DNA of 64,000 bases from Streptococcus oricebi (lineage in GTDB: Bacteria; Bacillota; Bacilli; Lactobacillales; Streptococcaceae). The notes under the pieces were generated by a model. The model did no database searches, had not been told where the DNA came from, and worked only from the letters and a program-made list of their open reading frames with translations. The stretch spans positions 1-64,000 of the forward strand of contig NZ_PRDG01000006.1 in NCBI RefSeq assembly GCF_017883985.1. Direction: 5' to 3'. This document shows positions 29,022 through 39,105 of this stretch, piece by piece (the first letter of the stretch is position 1; each line of letters starts with the position of its first letter). A program made the translations under genes and the position numbers.

Positions 29022-30113
29022 TTAGTCTTTATTGATTACTCCCTGCTTTATATTGAAAATACTAATGTTTTTGGGTAAGTTTTTCAAATGTTCTAAGCTG
29101 GTTGTTGTGATAAAGGTCTGAATATTGTCGGTAATGGTTTCTAAGAGTTTTAGTTGACGTCTATTGTCAAGTTCGCTCATAACATCGTCTAATAAAAGGA
29201 TAGGACTCTCTTTGGTTATGGATTCAATGAGTTTTATTTCAGCTAGCTTGAGAGATAAAACCAAGCTCCTTTGTTGTCCCTGACTACCAAAATTAAGATC
29301 CATTTGATTGATGAAAAAGCCAAGATCGTCTCGATGGGGTCCTAGACCCGTATTTTTTTTAAATAAGTCCCTCTTACGACTTTTTTCCAAGGCAGAGCGA
29401 AAAGAAGCTTCCAAATCGTTTAAATCTTCGAAAGGAACAGTAGATAGGTATTTAAGGGTTAATTTTTCAGTATTTTGGGAGATATCCCAGTGTTTTTCCT
29501 GGGCTAGTTGCTCTAATTTTTCTAAAAAATCTAGGCGTTGCTTGATGACTCGACAGCCGTAATCAATGAGTTGCTCATCTAAAACAGAAAGAAAGGCCTC
29601 ATCTATTCGGTCATTGGCTTTCAGATAAGCATTTCTTTGTTTGAGAAAATGATTGTAATGAGATAAGTCTGATAAATAAATGGGTTTAATCTGCCCAAGC
29701 TCTATGTCAATGAATTTACGACGGAGGCTAGGAGCTCCCTTTACAAGTTGTAAATCTTCAGGTGCAAATAAAACAACATTTACAGTTCCTATATAATCAG
29801 ACAGTTTGCCTTGCTTTAAATGATTGATTTTGCTTGTCCGCCCTTTACTTGTCAATTCAATGTCAACTGGAATAGAACTAGTTGACTTGACAACTAAACC
29901 AGATACTTGTAAAGTTTCTTTACTAAATTGAATCAAATCCTTGTCAGAACGAGTCCGATGACTGCGTGTTAAGGCTAAAAAATAGATGGCTTCCAAGATA
30001 TTTGTTTTCCCTTGGGCATTTTGTCCAAGAAAGATATTTAAGGCAGGGCTAAAATCTATTTTGGCTGTCTCATAGTTGCGGAAGTTTTTGATTTCTAGTT
30101 CTTTTAACCACAT
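29022..30113 (-). CDS. recF: DNA replication and repair protein RecF
   Basis: A 363-residue SMC-like ATPase that helps load RecA at gapped DNA. Walker A is [21 protein letters not shown] (about 29-49), the signature [20 protein letters not shown] and Walker [14 protein letters not shown]. As in other streptococci it is away from dnaN, paired with an S4-domain gene 2 nt upstream, and convergent with guaB. Confidence 0.96.
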   Translation of the reverse strand: MWLKELEIKNFRNYETAKIDFSPALNIFLGQNAQGKTNILEAIYFLALTRSHRTRSDKDLIQFSKETLQVSGLVVKSTSSIPVDIELTSKGRTSKINHLKQGKLSDYIGTVNVVLFAPEDLQLVKGAPSLRRKFIDIELGQIKPIYLSDLSHYNHFLKQRNAYLKANDRIDEAFLSVLDEQLIDYGCRVIKQRLDFLEKLEQLAQEKHWDISQNTEKLTLKYLSTVPFEDLNDLEASFRSALEKSRKRDLFKKNTGLGPHRDDLGFFINQMDLNFGSQGQQRSLVLSLKLAEIKLIESITKESPILLLDDVMSELDNRRQLKLLETITDNIQTFITTTSLEHLKNLPKNISIFNIKQGVINKD

Positions 30114-30115
30114 TT

Positions 30116-30487
30116 TTAGGTCCCCGGAAAGCGAACAGGTTTCTGCCTGTCTTTGGCTGGACCCTTATTTGGCTTGGTCTTAGTCTTAAGATTTTTGTTC
30201 ATTTCCTTGACAAGTTTAGCAAGTCTCTGCTTTTCTTCCTGCTGGGCTTGATATTGCTCTCTTTCTTCCTTGTCAGGAGTTCTTAGCTTGATTTCTAAAT
30301 TCTTAGAAGGAAGGCTAAGGCAGTCTCCAGGATAGATTTTTTTACCTCGCCGTTTTTCCTCTTGACCATTTAAGAGAACAGTTTCTTCCTGTAAAAAGAG
30401 CTTTACAGCCCCACCAGTAGGGATAATTCCTACCTCTTTTAAAAGGGCCTGCAAGCTGATGTAATCATCAAATAATTTATATTCCAT
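30116..30487 (-). CDS. yaaA: S4-domain protein YaaA
   Basis: A 123-residue protein. The N-terminal S4 RNA-binding domain ([42 protein letters not shown], about 2-43) is followed by a basic, Lys/Gln-rich tail that is probably disordered. It corresponds to YaaA, the usual partner of recF in Firmicutes. The ATG at 30487 follows GAGGTG; a TTG four codons upstream is less likely. RNA target unknown. Confidence 0.9.
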   Translation of the reverse strand: MEYKLFDDYISLQALLKEVGIIPTGGAVKLFLQEETVLLNGQEEKRRGKKIYPGDCLSLPSKNLEIKLRTPDKEEREQYQAQQEEKQRLAKLVKEMNKNLKTKTKPNKGPAKDRQKPVRFPGT

Positions 30488-30624
30488 AAAACACCTCAAT
30501 CTCAGTTATTATACCATATTCTGGGGTAAAAAACTTTTATTTTGAAAGGAAAATAAGGAAGCGCTTGAGATTTGCATTTATTAAAAAGTATGGTGGGAAA
30601 GAAGAAATTTGCCTGATTTCGTGG

Positions 30625-30630
30625 TATAAT
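30625..30630 (+). promoter_or_regulatory. -10 box upstream of the M16 gene pair
   Basis: TATAAT about 32 bp upstream of the first peptidase gene; probable start of the 30.6-37.1 kb plus-strand run. Confidence 0.5.
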
Positions 30631-30661
30631 AGAAGTCTATATTACTAAGTGCGAGGGTCTT

Positions 30662-31909
30662 ATGGAAATAGTCACAGGAGTCAATCTTCATTTTATAAAA
30701 TCACAAAAATTTAAAACCAATAAGATAAAGTTTCGCTTCTCTGCACCCATGAGGCAAGAGACGGTGGCTGGTCGTGTTTTGGCTGCTAGTATGTTGGAAA
30801 CTGCCAATCGCCTATACCCGACTTCGCAAATTTTTAGGGAGAAATTAGCCAATCTTTATGGAGCTAATTATACAACGAGTCTTTCTAAAAGAGGCTTGGT
30901 CCATTATGTTGATATCAACCTATCCTTTGTCAGAGATTCTTTTCTTAGTCGTAAGAACACCCTGACCAATGAGATGATTGACTTTTTAAAAGCTAGTCTT
31001 TTAGCCCCCCTGGCTGATGAGACTGCTTTTGATTTAAGCACTTTTGAAGTTGAGAAGAAAAATGTCATCACTGCCCTGGAAGCGGAAATTGAAAATCATT
31101 TTTATCATGCCCATCAAGAATTAAACAAGTTGTTTTATCTTGAGGAAGAGATGAAAATTCCCAGGGTTTCAACGATTGATTTGATAAAAAAAGAAACAGC
31201 TGAAACCAGCTTTTCAGTCTTTCAAAATATGCTGAAAGAGGATAGGATTGATATTTTCTTTATTGGTGATTTCAATGAAGTTGCCATGAAAGAAAGTTTT
31301 GAATCCTTTGGTTTTGGGCCTCGAGAGATGGAGTTGGAATTAACCTACCAACAAGATTTTTCTAAGGTTTTAAAAGAGGGCTTGGAACAAAAAGATGTCA
31401 ATCAGTCCATTTTAGAGATGGCCTATCATTTCGACATTCAATATGGGGAAGAGGGCCATCTCCCCTTAATCGTTTTAAATGGCCTCTTGGGGACCTATGC
31501 CCACTCAAAACTATTTGTTAAGGTCAGAGAAGCTGAGGGAATCGCCTATACCGTTTCCAGTCGTTTTGATATTTTTTCAGGAATGATGCGAGTCTATGCG
31601 GGGATTGACCGAAAAAATCGAAATAAGGCCATGAGCTTAATCAATCGTCAGATAGCTGACTTGAAAAAGGGTAATTTCACCCTAGAGGAGCTTAACCAAA
31701 CCAAACTAATGCTGAAAAACTCAGCTCTTCTGGCCCAGGATAAACAGAATACCTTGCTGGAAAGGGCCTATCTGCAGTCGGTTTTAGGAAAAAAATTATT
31801 GCCGCTAGATCTTTGGTTGGCCAAGCTAGAGAAGGTCACGACAAAGGATGTTATCCTTGCGGCTAGTCGCTTAAAATTACAGGCTATCTATTTTATGGAA
31901 GGGAAATAA
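30662..31909 (+). CDS. M16-family peptidase-like protein (YmfF/YlmA type)
   Basis: A 415-residue protein of the insulinase/pitrilysin superfamily. Its N-terminal region (MRQETVAGRVLAASMLETANRLYPTSQIF) lacks the zinc motif HxxEH, so it is probably the non-catalytic partner of the next gene. The C-terminal half retains VREAEGIAYTVSSRFDIFSGMMRVYAGID, a conserved M16 strand-turn. Start and stop of the two genes overlap (TAATG), implying stoichiometric expression. Substrate unknown; cytosolic, no signal peptide seen. Confidence 0.82.
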   Translation: MEIVTGVNLHFIKSQKFKTNKIKFRFSAPMRQETVAGRVLAASMLETANRLYPTSQIFREKLANLYGANYTTSLSKRGLVHYVDINLSFVRDSFLSRKNTLTNEMIDFLKASLLAPLADETAFDLSTFEVEKKNVITALEAEIENHFYHAHQELNKLFYLEEEMKIPRVSTIDLIKKETAETSFSVFQNMLKEDRIDIFFIGDFNEVAMKESFESFGFGPREMELELTYQQDFSKVLKEGLEQKDVNQSILEMAYHFDIQYGEEGHLPLIVLNGLLGTYAHSKLFVKVREAEGIAYTVSSRFDIFSGMMRVYAGIDRKNRNKAMSLINRQIADLKKGNFTLEELNQTKLMLKNSALLAQDKQNTLLERAYLQSVLGKKLLPLDLWLAKLEKVTTKDVILAASRLKLQAIYFMEGK

Positions 31910-33204
31910 TGCAGGAAATAAGTCTGGAAAAAATTGATTATTCAGCCATTGGGGAGAGTCTTTATCGGACGATTCTTCCTAATGGTTTACGACTTTTTTT
32001 GTTACCAAAAAAAGATTTTAATGAAAGTTATGGAATTATCACCACTAATTTTGGTTCAATTGATACTCATTTTGTGCCTCGAGGGACCAAGCAGGCTATT
32101 AGCTATCCAGCTGGTATCGCTCATTTTTTAGAACATAAATTATTCGAAAACCAAGAGGGGAAGGACCTGCTGCAAGACTTTGTCAAATTAGGAGCGGAGA
32201 GCAATGCCTTCACTAGTTTTACCAAAACGAGTTATCTTTTTTCAACTACGAACAATATTTCTGAAAATTTGAGTCTTTTGCAAGACTTGATAGGAGAGGC
32301 TTATTTTACGGAGGAGTCCATTCAGAAAGAGCAAGCAATCATCAATCAAGAAATCGAAATGTATCAGGATGATCCAGATTATCGCTTGTTTTTTGAAACC
32401 TTATCTAATCTCTACCCGGGAAGCCCTCTGGCTCAGGATATAGCAGGTAGTAAAGAGTCCATCTCTGAAATTACGGTGGAGGACTTGGATGAGAATTTTG
32501 AAACCTTCTACCATCCTTCAAATATGAGCTTATTTGTGATTGGTAATTTCGAGCTGGAAAAGATTTTTAATGAAATTCAAAAACAACAGGCCTTGTACGA
32601 TGCGCCATCTGAAAATAAAAGAATTGAACGCCTACCTTTAGAATTAAAGCCGGTTATTCCGACTTCTAGTATGAGGATGGAGGTGGCTAGTCCAAAACTG
32701 GCTATTGGTCTAAGGGGAGTGAGGACACTTGACTCAAGAGACCTCTTCCGCTATAAGATTATTTTAAAATTACTTTTTACTATGATGTTTGGCTGGACCT
32801 CTAAACGCTACCAAGACCTCTATGAGGCAGGAAAGATGGATCATTCTTTGACCTTGGAGGTCGAGGTGGAGGAGCATTTCCACTATGTCATTCTCTTGAT
32901 GGATACCCAGGAGCCGGTTCATCTCTCCCATCAATTTCGCTCAGCCATTAAACAGTTTGCTACCGATGCAGATATTAGCGAGGAACACTTAGATACCGTA
33001 AAGAGCGAAATGTATGGCGATTTCCTTCATGGTTTAAACTCTCTGGAGTATATGGCAACCCAGTATGAGACGCATCTGGAAGGAGAGAATCTCTTTGACT
33101 TGCCTAAGATTTTACAAGATATTCATTTGGAAGATGTGCTAGCAATTGGACGTGATTTTATAGAACATTGTGATATGACAGATTTTACTATTTTTCCTAA
33201 ATAG
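31909..33204 (+). CDS. M16-family zinc peptidase (YmfH type)
   Basis: A 431-residue protein carrying the intact M16 zinc site HFLEHKLFE (HxxEH, about 73-77) and the downstream glutamate region EQAIINQEIEMYQDDPDYRLF. No signal peptide is visible. With the preceding inactive homologue it should form a heterodimeric processing peptidase. In Firmicutes this pair usually sits directly upstream of rodZ and pgsA, exactly as here. Physiological substrate unknown. Confidence 0.87.
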   Translation: MQEISLEKIDYSAIGESLYRTILPNGLRLFLLPKKDFNESYGIITTNFGSIDTHFVPRGTKQAISYPAGIAHFLEHKLFENQEGKDLLQDFVKLGAESNAFTSFTKTSYLFSTTNNISENLSLLQDLIGEAYFTEESIQKEQAIINQEIEMYQDDPDYRLFFETLSNLYPGSPLAQDIAGSKESISEITVEDLDENFETFYHPSNMSLFVIGNFELEKIFNEIQKQQALYDAPSENKRIERLPLELKPVIPTSSMRMEVASPKLAIGLRGVRTLDSRDLFRYKIILKLLFTMMFGWTSKRYQDLYEAGKMDHSLTLEVEVEEHFHYVILLMDTQEPVHLSHQFRSAIKQFATDADISEEHLDTVKSEMYGDFLHGLNSLEYMATQYETHLEGENLFDLPKILQDIHLEDVLAIGRDFIEHCDMTDFTIFPK

Positions 33205-33258
33205 CAAGAGTGGGTCTAGGAAAATTTGGTAAAATAGTTTTGAAAGAGGATTGAAAGT

Positions 33259-34077
33259 ATGAGAAAAAAAACGATAGGAGAAGTTTTGCGTTTAGCCCGT
33301 ATCAATCAGGGTATGAGCTTACAGCAATTGGAAAAAAAGACTGATATAAAGCTTGAACTACTTCAGGCTTTGGAAGAAGACCGCTTTGATAAACTGCCGA
33401 GCCCTTTCTATGCTCGTTCCTTTTTGCGAAAGTATGCCTGGGCAGTTGATTTAGAAGAAAAGCTTGTTCTAGAAGCCTATGAGGCAGGAAGTATGGTCAC
33501 TTATGATGAAATTGATGTGGACATCAATGATCAGCGTAGTCGGAAAAATCGTAAGGGACATACTTCTTATTTACCTCTTTTTTATTTTCTGATGGTTTCC
33601 CTGGCTATTTTAGCTTTTGTGACCTACTATGTTTGGGGTTATTTGAGGCAAAATCAAGTCAATAAATTATCCTCAGCTAGGTATAGCCTAGTCAAGGAAA
33701 CCAGCTCTAGTAGTAAAGAAGAGAAAACCAGCTCCTCTAGCAGCAGTGAGGCTACAAGCTCCCAGGAGGAACTAGTTGTTTCTGGCGGTGGAGCTAGTCT
33801 AACAGTGATACTAAAGGGGGCGAAAAGGCCTGCGAAACTGAAATTTTCGGTATCAAAGACAAGTAATTGGCTAAGTGTGACAGAAACAGACTTGGCCGGA
33901 GGAATCACCTTGTCTCCAGAGCAGACGACGGCTTCAACAGAGCTAGCAGTCGGTTCATCATCAGTGATTAACTTGGGTCAAGTTGAAGGGGTGACAGTGA
34001 CCATCAACGATCAGGTCCTAGATACTTCAAAATTAACTGGTCAAACCGGCATCATCAATCTTACTATTGAAAGTTAA
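33259..34077 (+). CDS. rodZ: RodZ-like HTH/membrane protein
   Basis: A 272-residue bitopic protein. The N-terminal helix-turn-helix (TIGEVLRLARINQGMSLQQLEKKTDIKLELLQALEEDRF, about 4-42) is followed by a second helical part, one membrane helix (LPLFYFLMVSLAILAFVTYYVWGYL, about 105-129), a Ser-rich linker (SSSSKEEKTSSSSSSEATSS) and a C-terminal beta domain (DUF4115). RodZ links the elongation machinery to the membrane. It sits between the M16 pair and pgsA, its usual context. Confidence 0.88.
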   Translation: MRKKTIGEVLRLARINQGMSLQQLEKKTDIKLELLQALEEDRFDKLPSPFYARSFLRKYAWAVDLEEKLVLEAYEAGSMVTYDEIDVDINDQRSRKNRKGHTSYLPLFYFLMVSLAILAFVTYYVWGYLRQNQVNKLSSARYSLVKETSSSSKEEKTSSSSSSEATSSQEELVVSGGGASLTVILKGAKRPAKLKFSVSKTSNWLSVTETDLAGGITLSPEQTTASTELAVGSSSVINLGQVEGVTVTINDQVLDTSKLTGQTGIINLTIES

Positions 34078-34085
34078 GGAATACC

Positions 34086-34622
34086 ATGAAAAAAGAAAAT
34101 ATCCCTAATCTATTAACCTTGCTTAGAATCGCTCTTATTCCCATCTTTATCCTTCTTCTGTCGCTAAATAAGGATAGCCTACACTTTTGGGCGGGTCTCA
34201 TCTTTGTCTTTGCTAGTTTGACAGACTATTTAGATGGTTATTTGGCGCGTAAGTGGCAGGTTGTGACTAATTTTGGAAAATTTGCAGATCCGATGGCGGA
34301 TAAACTTTTGGTTATGTCTGCCTTGATTTTATTAGTTGGTCTAGGTTTTGCACCGGCTTGGTTAGTAAGTATCATTATCTGTCGAGAGCTAGCTGTGACT
34401 GGCTTGCGTCTCTTATTGGTAGAGCAAGGTGGTACTGTTTTAGCAGCGGCTATGCCCGGGAAAATTAAGACCTTCACCCAGATGTTGGCCATTGCCTTTC
34501 TGCTTTTCCACCTTTCCTTACTGGGTCAGATTTTCCTTTATATTTCCTTAGTCTTTACTATTTACTCTGGTTATGACTATTTTAAGGGTAGCGCCTTTCT
34601 CTTTAAAGATACATTTAAATAA
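34086..34622 (+). CDS. pgsA: CDP-diacylglycerol-glycerol-3-phosphate 3-phosphatidyltransferase
   Basis: Makes phosphatidylglycerophosphate, the first step to phosphatidylglycerol. The 178-residue polytopic membrane enzyme shows the CDP-alcohol phosphotransferase motif DYLDGYLARKWQVVTNFGKFADPMADK (DG-AR-G-D-D, about 42-68). It lies 8 nt after rodZ and its stop almost touches the ecfA1 start. Confidence 0.96.
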   Translation: MKKENIPNLLTLLRIALIPIFILLLSLNKDSLHFWAGLIFVFASLTDYLDGYLARKWQVVTNFGKFADPMADKLLVMSALILLVGLGFAPAWLVSIIICRELAVTGLRLLLVEQGGTVLAAAMPGKIKTFTQMLAIAFLLFHLSLLGQIFLYISLVFTIYSGYDYFKGSAFLFKDTFK

Positions 34623-34623
34623 T

Positions 34624-35451
34624 ATGACAAATATCATTGAAGTTCAGAATCTTACTTATCGCTATGACTCCCAAGAGGAAACTCCAGTATTGAAAAATCT
34701 ATCGTTTCACGTGAAACGAGGGGAGTGGCTGTCGATTATCGGCCACAATGGTAGTGGTAAATCAACGACAGTTAGACTCTTAAATGGTCTCTTAGAGGCT
34801 GACAGTGGAGATATTTTTATCTCTGGTGATAAATTAAGAGCTGATAATGTCTGGGAGAAACGACGTCAGATAGGTATGGTTTTCCAAAATCCTGACAACC
34901 AATTTGTTGGGGCTACGGTTGAGGACGATGTTGCTTTTGGCTTGGAAAATCAGGGAATCGAACGTCAAGAGATGCTGAAACGTGTCCGAGAGGCCTTGGA
35001 ACTTGTGGATATGCAGGAGTTCAAAACTCGAGAACCTGCCCGCTTATCAGGTGGTCAGAAACAGCGTGTTGCCATTGCTGGGATTATCGCCTTACGACCA
35101 GACCTAATTATTTTAGATGAGGCGACTAGTATGCTGGACCCTGAAGGGCGATTTGAACTGATTCAAACAGTGAAAAAGATTAAGGACAGACATCAATTAA
35201 CCGTTATTTCTATCACTCATGATTTAGACGAGGTCCTGCTTAGCGATCGAGTCCTAGTAATGAAAGCGGGGCAGGTGGAAACCAGCACCACACCGAGAGA
35301 CTTGTTTTCAAGGCCAGACCTGCAGGATTTGGGCCTGGACCAACCTTTTACCAATCAACTGAAAGACTCCTTGCTAGAGCTAGGCTTTCACCTACCCCAG
35401 CACTATTTAACAGAAAAGGAATTGCAAGATTACCTATGGGAATTACTCTAG
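34624..35451 (+). CDS. ecfA1: ECF transporter ATPase EcfA1
   Basis: A 275-residue ABC ATPase shared by energy-coupling-factor vitamin transporters. It has Walker [39 protein letters not shown] and a switch His in SITHDLDE. The ATG at 34624 overlaps the pgsA stop region; the longer in-frame ORF starting at 34573 lies within pgsA. Its 3' end overlaps ecfA2 by 16 nt. A parS site lies in codons 27-32. Confidence 0.96.
   Translation: MTNIIEVQNLTYRYDSQEETPVLKNLSFHVKRGEWLSIIGHNGSGKSTTVRLLNGLLEADSGDIFISGDKLRADNVWEKRRQIGMVFQNPDNQFVGATVEDDVAFGLENQGIERQEMLKRVREALELVDMQEFKTREPARLSGGQKQRVAIAGIIALRPDLIILDEATSMLDPEGRFELIQTVKKIKDRHQLTVISITHDLDEVLLSDRVLVMKAGQVETSTTPRDLFSRPDLQDLGLDQPFTNQLKDSLLELGFHLPQHYLTEKELQDYLWELL
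34703..34718. other. parS site (ParB loading site)
   Basis: CGTTTCACGTGAAACG, a perfect palindrome with the parS core GTTTCACGTGAAAC, lies within ecfA1 about 20 kb from the dnaA-dnaN spacer. The substitutions from the consensus are only at the outer base pair. Confidence 0.92.
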
Positions 35452-36275
35452 ATGATGTTAGTTATAGTTACCAGGCTGGTAGTCCCTTTGAAGGGCCGGC
35501 CCTTTTTGGCGTTAATTTAGAAATCAAGAAAGGGAGCTATACAGCCTTGATTGGTCATACTGGTAGTGGCAAGTCAACAATTTTACAACTACTAAATGGC
35601 CTTTTGATTCCTTCTGAAGGGAGGGTCTTGGTCGATCAATTTGAAATTAGTGCCAAATCAAGCAATAAGAATATTAAAAAGCTTCGAAAAGAGGTAGGCC
35701 TGGTCTTTCAATTTGCTGAAAGTCAACTTTTTGCCGAAACAGTCTTGCAAGATGTGGCCTTTGGTCCTCAAAACTTTGGTGTTTCTAAATCAGAGGCCGA
35801 GAAAATAGCGCGTGAAAAGTTGGCCCTAGTTGGGATTTCAGAAGATTTGTATGAGCGCAGTCCCTTTGAACTATCGGGGGGACAAATGAGGCGGGTAGCA
35901 ATTGCTGGTATTTTGGCCATGGAGCCCAAGGTTTTAGTGCTAGATGAGCCGACAGCAGGCTTGGATCCTGCTGGTCGACGTGAATTGATGGATATTTTTT
36001 CAACTCTTCATGCGCAAGGAATGACCATTGTTCTAGTGACTCATTTGATGGATGATGTGGCTAATTTTGCTGATCAGGTCTACGTGATGGAAAAGGGTCG
36101 ATTGGTCAAGAGCGGCAGTCCCTATCAGGTTTTTCAAGATGTTGACTTTATGGAGGCTATCCAGCTAGGAGTACCTAAAATCACCAAATTTGCTCAGAAT
36201 TTGCAGAAAAGGGGCTTGAATTTACCTCATCTACCCATAAGTCTTGAGGAGTTTAAGGAGTTAATACATGGATAA
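35436..36275 (+). CDS. ecfA2: ECF transporter ATPase EcfA2
   Basis: A 279-residue second ATPase of the ECF module, with Walker [11 protein letters not shown]-loop [30 protein letters not shown] and [15 protein letters not shown]. It forms a heterodimer with EcfA1 and couples through EcfT to substrate-binding S components encoded elsewhere. It overlaps both neighbours (16 and 8 nt). Confidence 0.96.
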   Translation: MGITLDDVSYSYQAGSPFEGPALFGVNLEIKKGSYTALIGHTGSGKSTILQLLNGLLIPSEGRVLVDQFEISAKSSNKNIKKLRKEVGLVFQFAESQLFAETVLQDVAFGPQNFGVSKSEAEKIAREKLALVGISEDLYERSPFELSGGQMRRVAIAGILAMEPKVLVLDEPTAGLDPAGRRELMDIFSTLHAQGMTIVLVTHLMDDVANFADQVYVMEKGRLVKSGSPYQVFQDVDFMEAIQLGVPKITKFAQNLQKRGLNLPHLPISLEEFKELIHG

Positions 36276-37062
36276 AATGATTTTAGGTCGCTATTTACCA
36301 GGTGATTCAATTCTCCATCGTTTAGATCCTCGGAGTAAATTACTGGCCCTGTTTTTATTTATCTTGATTATCTTTTGGGCCAACAACCCGCTCACTAACC
36401 TTCTTTTATTTGTTTTCACTTTTAGCTTGCTTTTTTTATCCAAGCTCCCCTGGACCTTCTTTTTCAAAGGTCTGAAATCTATGTTGTTTTTAATTGCCTT
36501 TACAACCTTATTTCAACTATTCTTCACTAATAGTGGAGCGGTTCTTGTCCAGTTTTCATTTTTAAAAATTACAGAAGGTGGCCTGTCTCAGGCGGGAATT
36601 ATCTTTTGTCGTTTTGTCTTGATTATTATCTTTTCGACCCTATTAACCTTAACAACCATGCCCCTGAGCTTGGCTGATGCTGTTGAGTCCTTGCTAAAAC
36701 CCCTGACTATTTTCAACTTTCCTGTGCGCGAGCTAGGCTTGATGTTGTCTATGAGCCTACGTTTTGTACCAACCTTGGCTGATGATACTAGCAGGATTAT
36801 GAATGCTCAAAGAGCTCGGGGAGTTGATTTTGACCAAGGAAGCTTGCTTGACAAGGTAAGGGCCTTTATTCCCCTTCTTATTCCCTTATTTGCCTCCAGT
36901 TTTAAGAGGGCAGACGCCCTAGCTACAGCTATGGAAGCCAGGGGCTATCAGGGAAAAGTGGCCCGCAGTCGCTATCGGCAACTTAGTTGGAAGTGGTGGG
37001 ACAGTCTAGCCTTGCTAATTTTATTTTTACTAGGTCTAGTCCTTTTTATCCTGAAAAGTTAG
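36268..37062 (+). CDS. ecfT: ECF transporter transmembrane protein EcfT
   Basis: A 264-residue membrane coupling subunit with about five helices and the cytoplasmic motif [11 protein letters not shown] (first AxR-type coupling helix) and [11 protein letters not shown] (second). Both contact the EcfA pair. It completes ecfA1-ecfA2-ecfT, the solitary-type ECF module of lactic acid bacteria. Confidence 0.96.
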   Translation: MDKMILGRYLPGDSILHRLDPRSKLLALFLFILIIFWANNPLTNLLLFVFTFSLLFLSKLPWTFFFKGLKSMLFLIAFTTLFQLFFTNSGAVLVQFSFLKITEGGLSQAGIIFCRFVLIIIFSTLLTLTTMPLSLADAVESLLKPLTIFNFPVRELGLMLSMSLRFVPTLADDTSRIMNAQRARGVDFDQGSLLDKVRAFIPLLIPLFASSFKRADALATAMEARGYQGKVARSRYRQLSWKWWDSLALLILFLLGLVLFILKS

Positions 37063-37235
37063 TCTCTTTTTACCTGAAAAACACAATAATATATGCAAAA
37101 ACAGTGAAAAAGCTGATTTTATGCCTTTTTCCTCTAAAATTAAATATTTCTGTAATCTTTGTAATCTTATTTAAAAGGAATAGTAATAATTTATGTGTAT
37201 GATAGTGATAGTATCGAAAGGAGACTTTAATATAC

Positions 37236-37859
37236 ATGAATTCAAAATCGATGAAATGGACTTTCACAGGACTTGCAGCAGCGACAGCTTTTGCTACAGG
37301 TGTTGTAGCTAGTGCAGATAGCTATACTGTAAAGTCAGGCGATACTTTATCAGGGATTGCGAAAGAAAAAAATACAACAGTTGAAAAGCTTGCTCAATTG
37401 AACAAGTTGGACAATCCCGACATGATTACGGTTGGACAAGTTTTAGAACTTGATGAAAATGCAGAAGCTCAAGCAGCACCTGCACAAGATTCAGCTAGTC
37501 AAACAGCAGTAGCTTCACAGGTTGAAGTTGCTCCTGTAACAGCAGAAACTTACTCAGCACCTGCGGCTGACTACTCTGCTTACTCTTCAAGCGTAACCCT
37601 TGCAAACGGCAATACTGCTGGAGCTACAGGTTCTTATGCAGCAGCTCGTATGGCTGAATTAACAGGCGTTCCTGCTTCAACATGGGAAAATATCATTGCG
37701 CGTGAATCGAATGGACAAGTCAATGCCTACAACCCTTCAGGTGCTAGCGGACTCTTCCAAACAATGCCAGGTTGGGGTTCAACTGCAACAGTTGATGACC
37801 AAATCGCGGCAGCACAACGTGCTTATAACGCCCAAGGCCTTTCAGCTTGGGGCTACTAA
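37236..37859 (+). CDS. Secreted LysM protein with transglycosylase-like C-terminal domain
   Basis: A 207-residue secreted protein with a signal peptide (about 1-27, ending VVASA), one LysM domain ([23 protein letters not shown] ... VGQVLEL, about 31-73), an Ala/Pro/Gln-rich linker, and a C-terminal domain with [27 protein letters not shown] and the ending GLSAWGY. The latter resembles the SLT-like domain of IsaA/Apf proteins, with a probable catalytic Glu in RES. Expected to bind and remodel peptidoglycan. It shares design and terminal motifs with the LysM protein at 40.9 kb. Confidence 0.87.
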   Translation: MNSKSMKWTFTGLAAATAFATGVVASADSYTVKSGDTLSGIAKEKNTTVEKLAQLNKLDNPDMITVGQVLELDENAEAQAAPAQDSASQTAVASQVEVAPVTAETYSAPAADYSAYSSSVTLANGNTAGATGSYAAARMAELTGVPASTWENIIARESNGQVNAYNPSGASGLFQTMPGWGSTATVDDQIAAAQRAYNAQGLSAWGY

Positions 37860-37865
37860 GATAGA

Positions 37866-37898
37866 AATAAAACGACCTTTTAAGGGGTCGTTTTTTTA
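37866..37898. terminator. Bidirectional terminator between LysM gene and HAD gene
   Basis: ACGACC and GGTCGT enclose the self-complementary CTTTTAAG and are followed by T7 on the plus strand and A's on the other side. Confidence 0.8.
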
Positions 37899-37899
37899 T

Positions 37900-38532
37900 T
37901 TAAAATTTTGATAGGAGGGGGAGGACTGCTTGAGGCCTTTCAGCAAGGCAATCAGCTCCATTAGCTAGCAGGTCTTCTTTCTTTCCAAAGCCCCAGAGGG
38001 CTCCCATAGCTTTAATTCCGACTTCTTTACCGCCAATCATATCGAACTTAGTGTCACCGATAATGACAACCTGGCTCAAGTCGGCTTGGCTGTCTTTAAG
38101 GGCCCGCTTGATGACATCAGCCTTGTGGTAAGAATCTGGTAGCGAACCAAAAATGCCTGTAAAATAGCTGTTTATCTTTAGATTTTCTGCCATTTGCAGA
38201 GCAGTTGCTTCGTTTTTACTGGTAGTGATATAAAGACTATGTCCCCTTTGTTTTAGCCCTTCTAGAAGTTCCAAAATGCCTGTATACAACTTGACACCGT
38301 AAATGCCTTCTTCTTTATAGTATTGTCTATAATAATCAATCGCATTTGAGACTTTTTCTGGCTTGACAACCCTTGCAAAGCTAACTTCAAGTGGTGGACC
38401 AATAAAACTATCAATGACACTTTCCCCAGGTATCTTCTGGCCAAGCCTTTGGAAAGTATGAGCAAAGGAGGCTTTGATTCCTTTTGAGCTATCAACAAGG
38501 GTACCATCTAAATCGAAAAAAATGTATTTCAT
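37900..38532 (-). CDS. HAD-superfamily phosphatase (Gph-like)
   Basis: A 210-residue haloacid-dehalogenase-like hydrolase with motif I FFDLDGTLVDS (about 5-15), motif II TTSKN, motif III Lys region and motif IV GDTKFDMIGGKE. Phosphoglycolate phosphatase or a nucleotidase is possible; the substrate cannot be told from sequence. It overlaps the upstream phosphatase gene by 4 nt, as last gene of the sdaAB-sdaAA-phosphatase-HAD operon. Confidence 0.85.
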   Translation of the reverse strand: MKYIFFDLDGTLVDSSKGIKASFAHTFQRLGQKIPGESVIDSFIGPPLEVSFARVVKPEKVSNAIDYYRQYYKEEGIYGVKLYTGILELLEGLKQRGHSLYITTSKNEATALQMAENLKINSYFTGIFGSLPDSYHKADVIKRALKDSQADLSQVVIIGDTKFDMIGGKEVGIKAMGALWGFGKKEDLLANGADCLAERPQAVLPLLSKF

Positions 38533-39104
38533 AAAGGGACTCCTATTTCTGTGTAAGAAGTGATTGACAAGTTTGTCAATCCATCAAATTTTATTTTGAC
38601 TATCCAAGGAAAGATAGACTTGATTTCTTGAAAATTCTCATAGCCAAAACTAGGTTGATAGTAGTTGACAATGGTTGACAGAGCTGTTCCATGTGAGGCA
38701 ATCAGTATCGTTTGCTTATTTTGCCCTAGCAAGTGCTCCAGGGCTTCGATATTTCTTTTTTGAACTTGAGCTAGCGATTCCCCATTTTCTAGTTTGTAGG
38801 AAAAATCTGCCCATTGCCTTTCTGAAAAAGATTCAAAATCTTCAATCCAGACATCATCAATTTTACGTTCACAAAAGTTGTCAACTAGGGCAATCTTTTT
38901 CTGACGGGCTTGGGCTAGAGGTTGAATAGTATCTATGGCTCTTTTATAAGGACTAGAGTAAAAATTATCAATGATAATATTTGAAAAGAAGTTTACAAGT
39001 TTTTGTGCATCTTGTAAACCTCTTCTTGACAGCTCGCGGCTGGCATCATCATGGTTATTATAGTTTGGCTCTGCGTGACGAACAAAATAAACGGTTGTTC
39101 CCAT
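38529..39104 (-). CDS. Histidine phosphatase family protein
   Basis: A 191-residue phosphoglycerate-mutase-like phosphatase with the catalytic motif VYFVRHAEPN (RHxE variant, His near residue 9) and a second catalytic His in TILIASHGTAL. I start at MGTTVYFVRHAE (39104): the longer in-frame ORF runs through the end of sdaAA in another frame. It contains one copy of the dispersed palindrome and several half-sites. Substrate unknown. Confidence 0.85.
   Translation of the reverse strand: MGTTVYFVRHAEPNYNNHDDASRELSRRGLQDAQKLVNFFSNIIIDNFYSSPYKRAIDTIQPLAQARQKKIALVDNFCERKIDDVWIEDFESFSERQWADFSYKLENGESLAQVQKRNIEALEHLLGQNKQTILIASHGTALSTIVNYYQPSFGYENFQEIKSIFPWIVKIKFDGLTNLSITSYTEIGVPL
38564..38579. repeat. 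Palindrome TTGACA-AGTT-TGTCAA
   Basis: Exact match to TTKACA-N4-TGTMAA inside the 3' end of the histidine phosphatase gene. Confidence 0.65.
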
Positions 39105-39105
39105 T

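Noticed and set aside
30555-30572. cre-like AAGCGCTT upstream of the M16 pair
   Set aside because: Only the core matches; the flanking positions of the CcpA consensus do not.
37151-37165. TGTAAT-CTT-TGTAAT upstream of the first LysM gene as a WalR/VicR box
   Set aside because: The half-sites are 9 bp apart start to start, whereas the WalR motif needs 11; kept only as a possibility.
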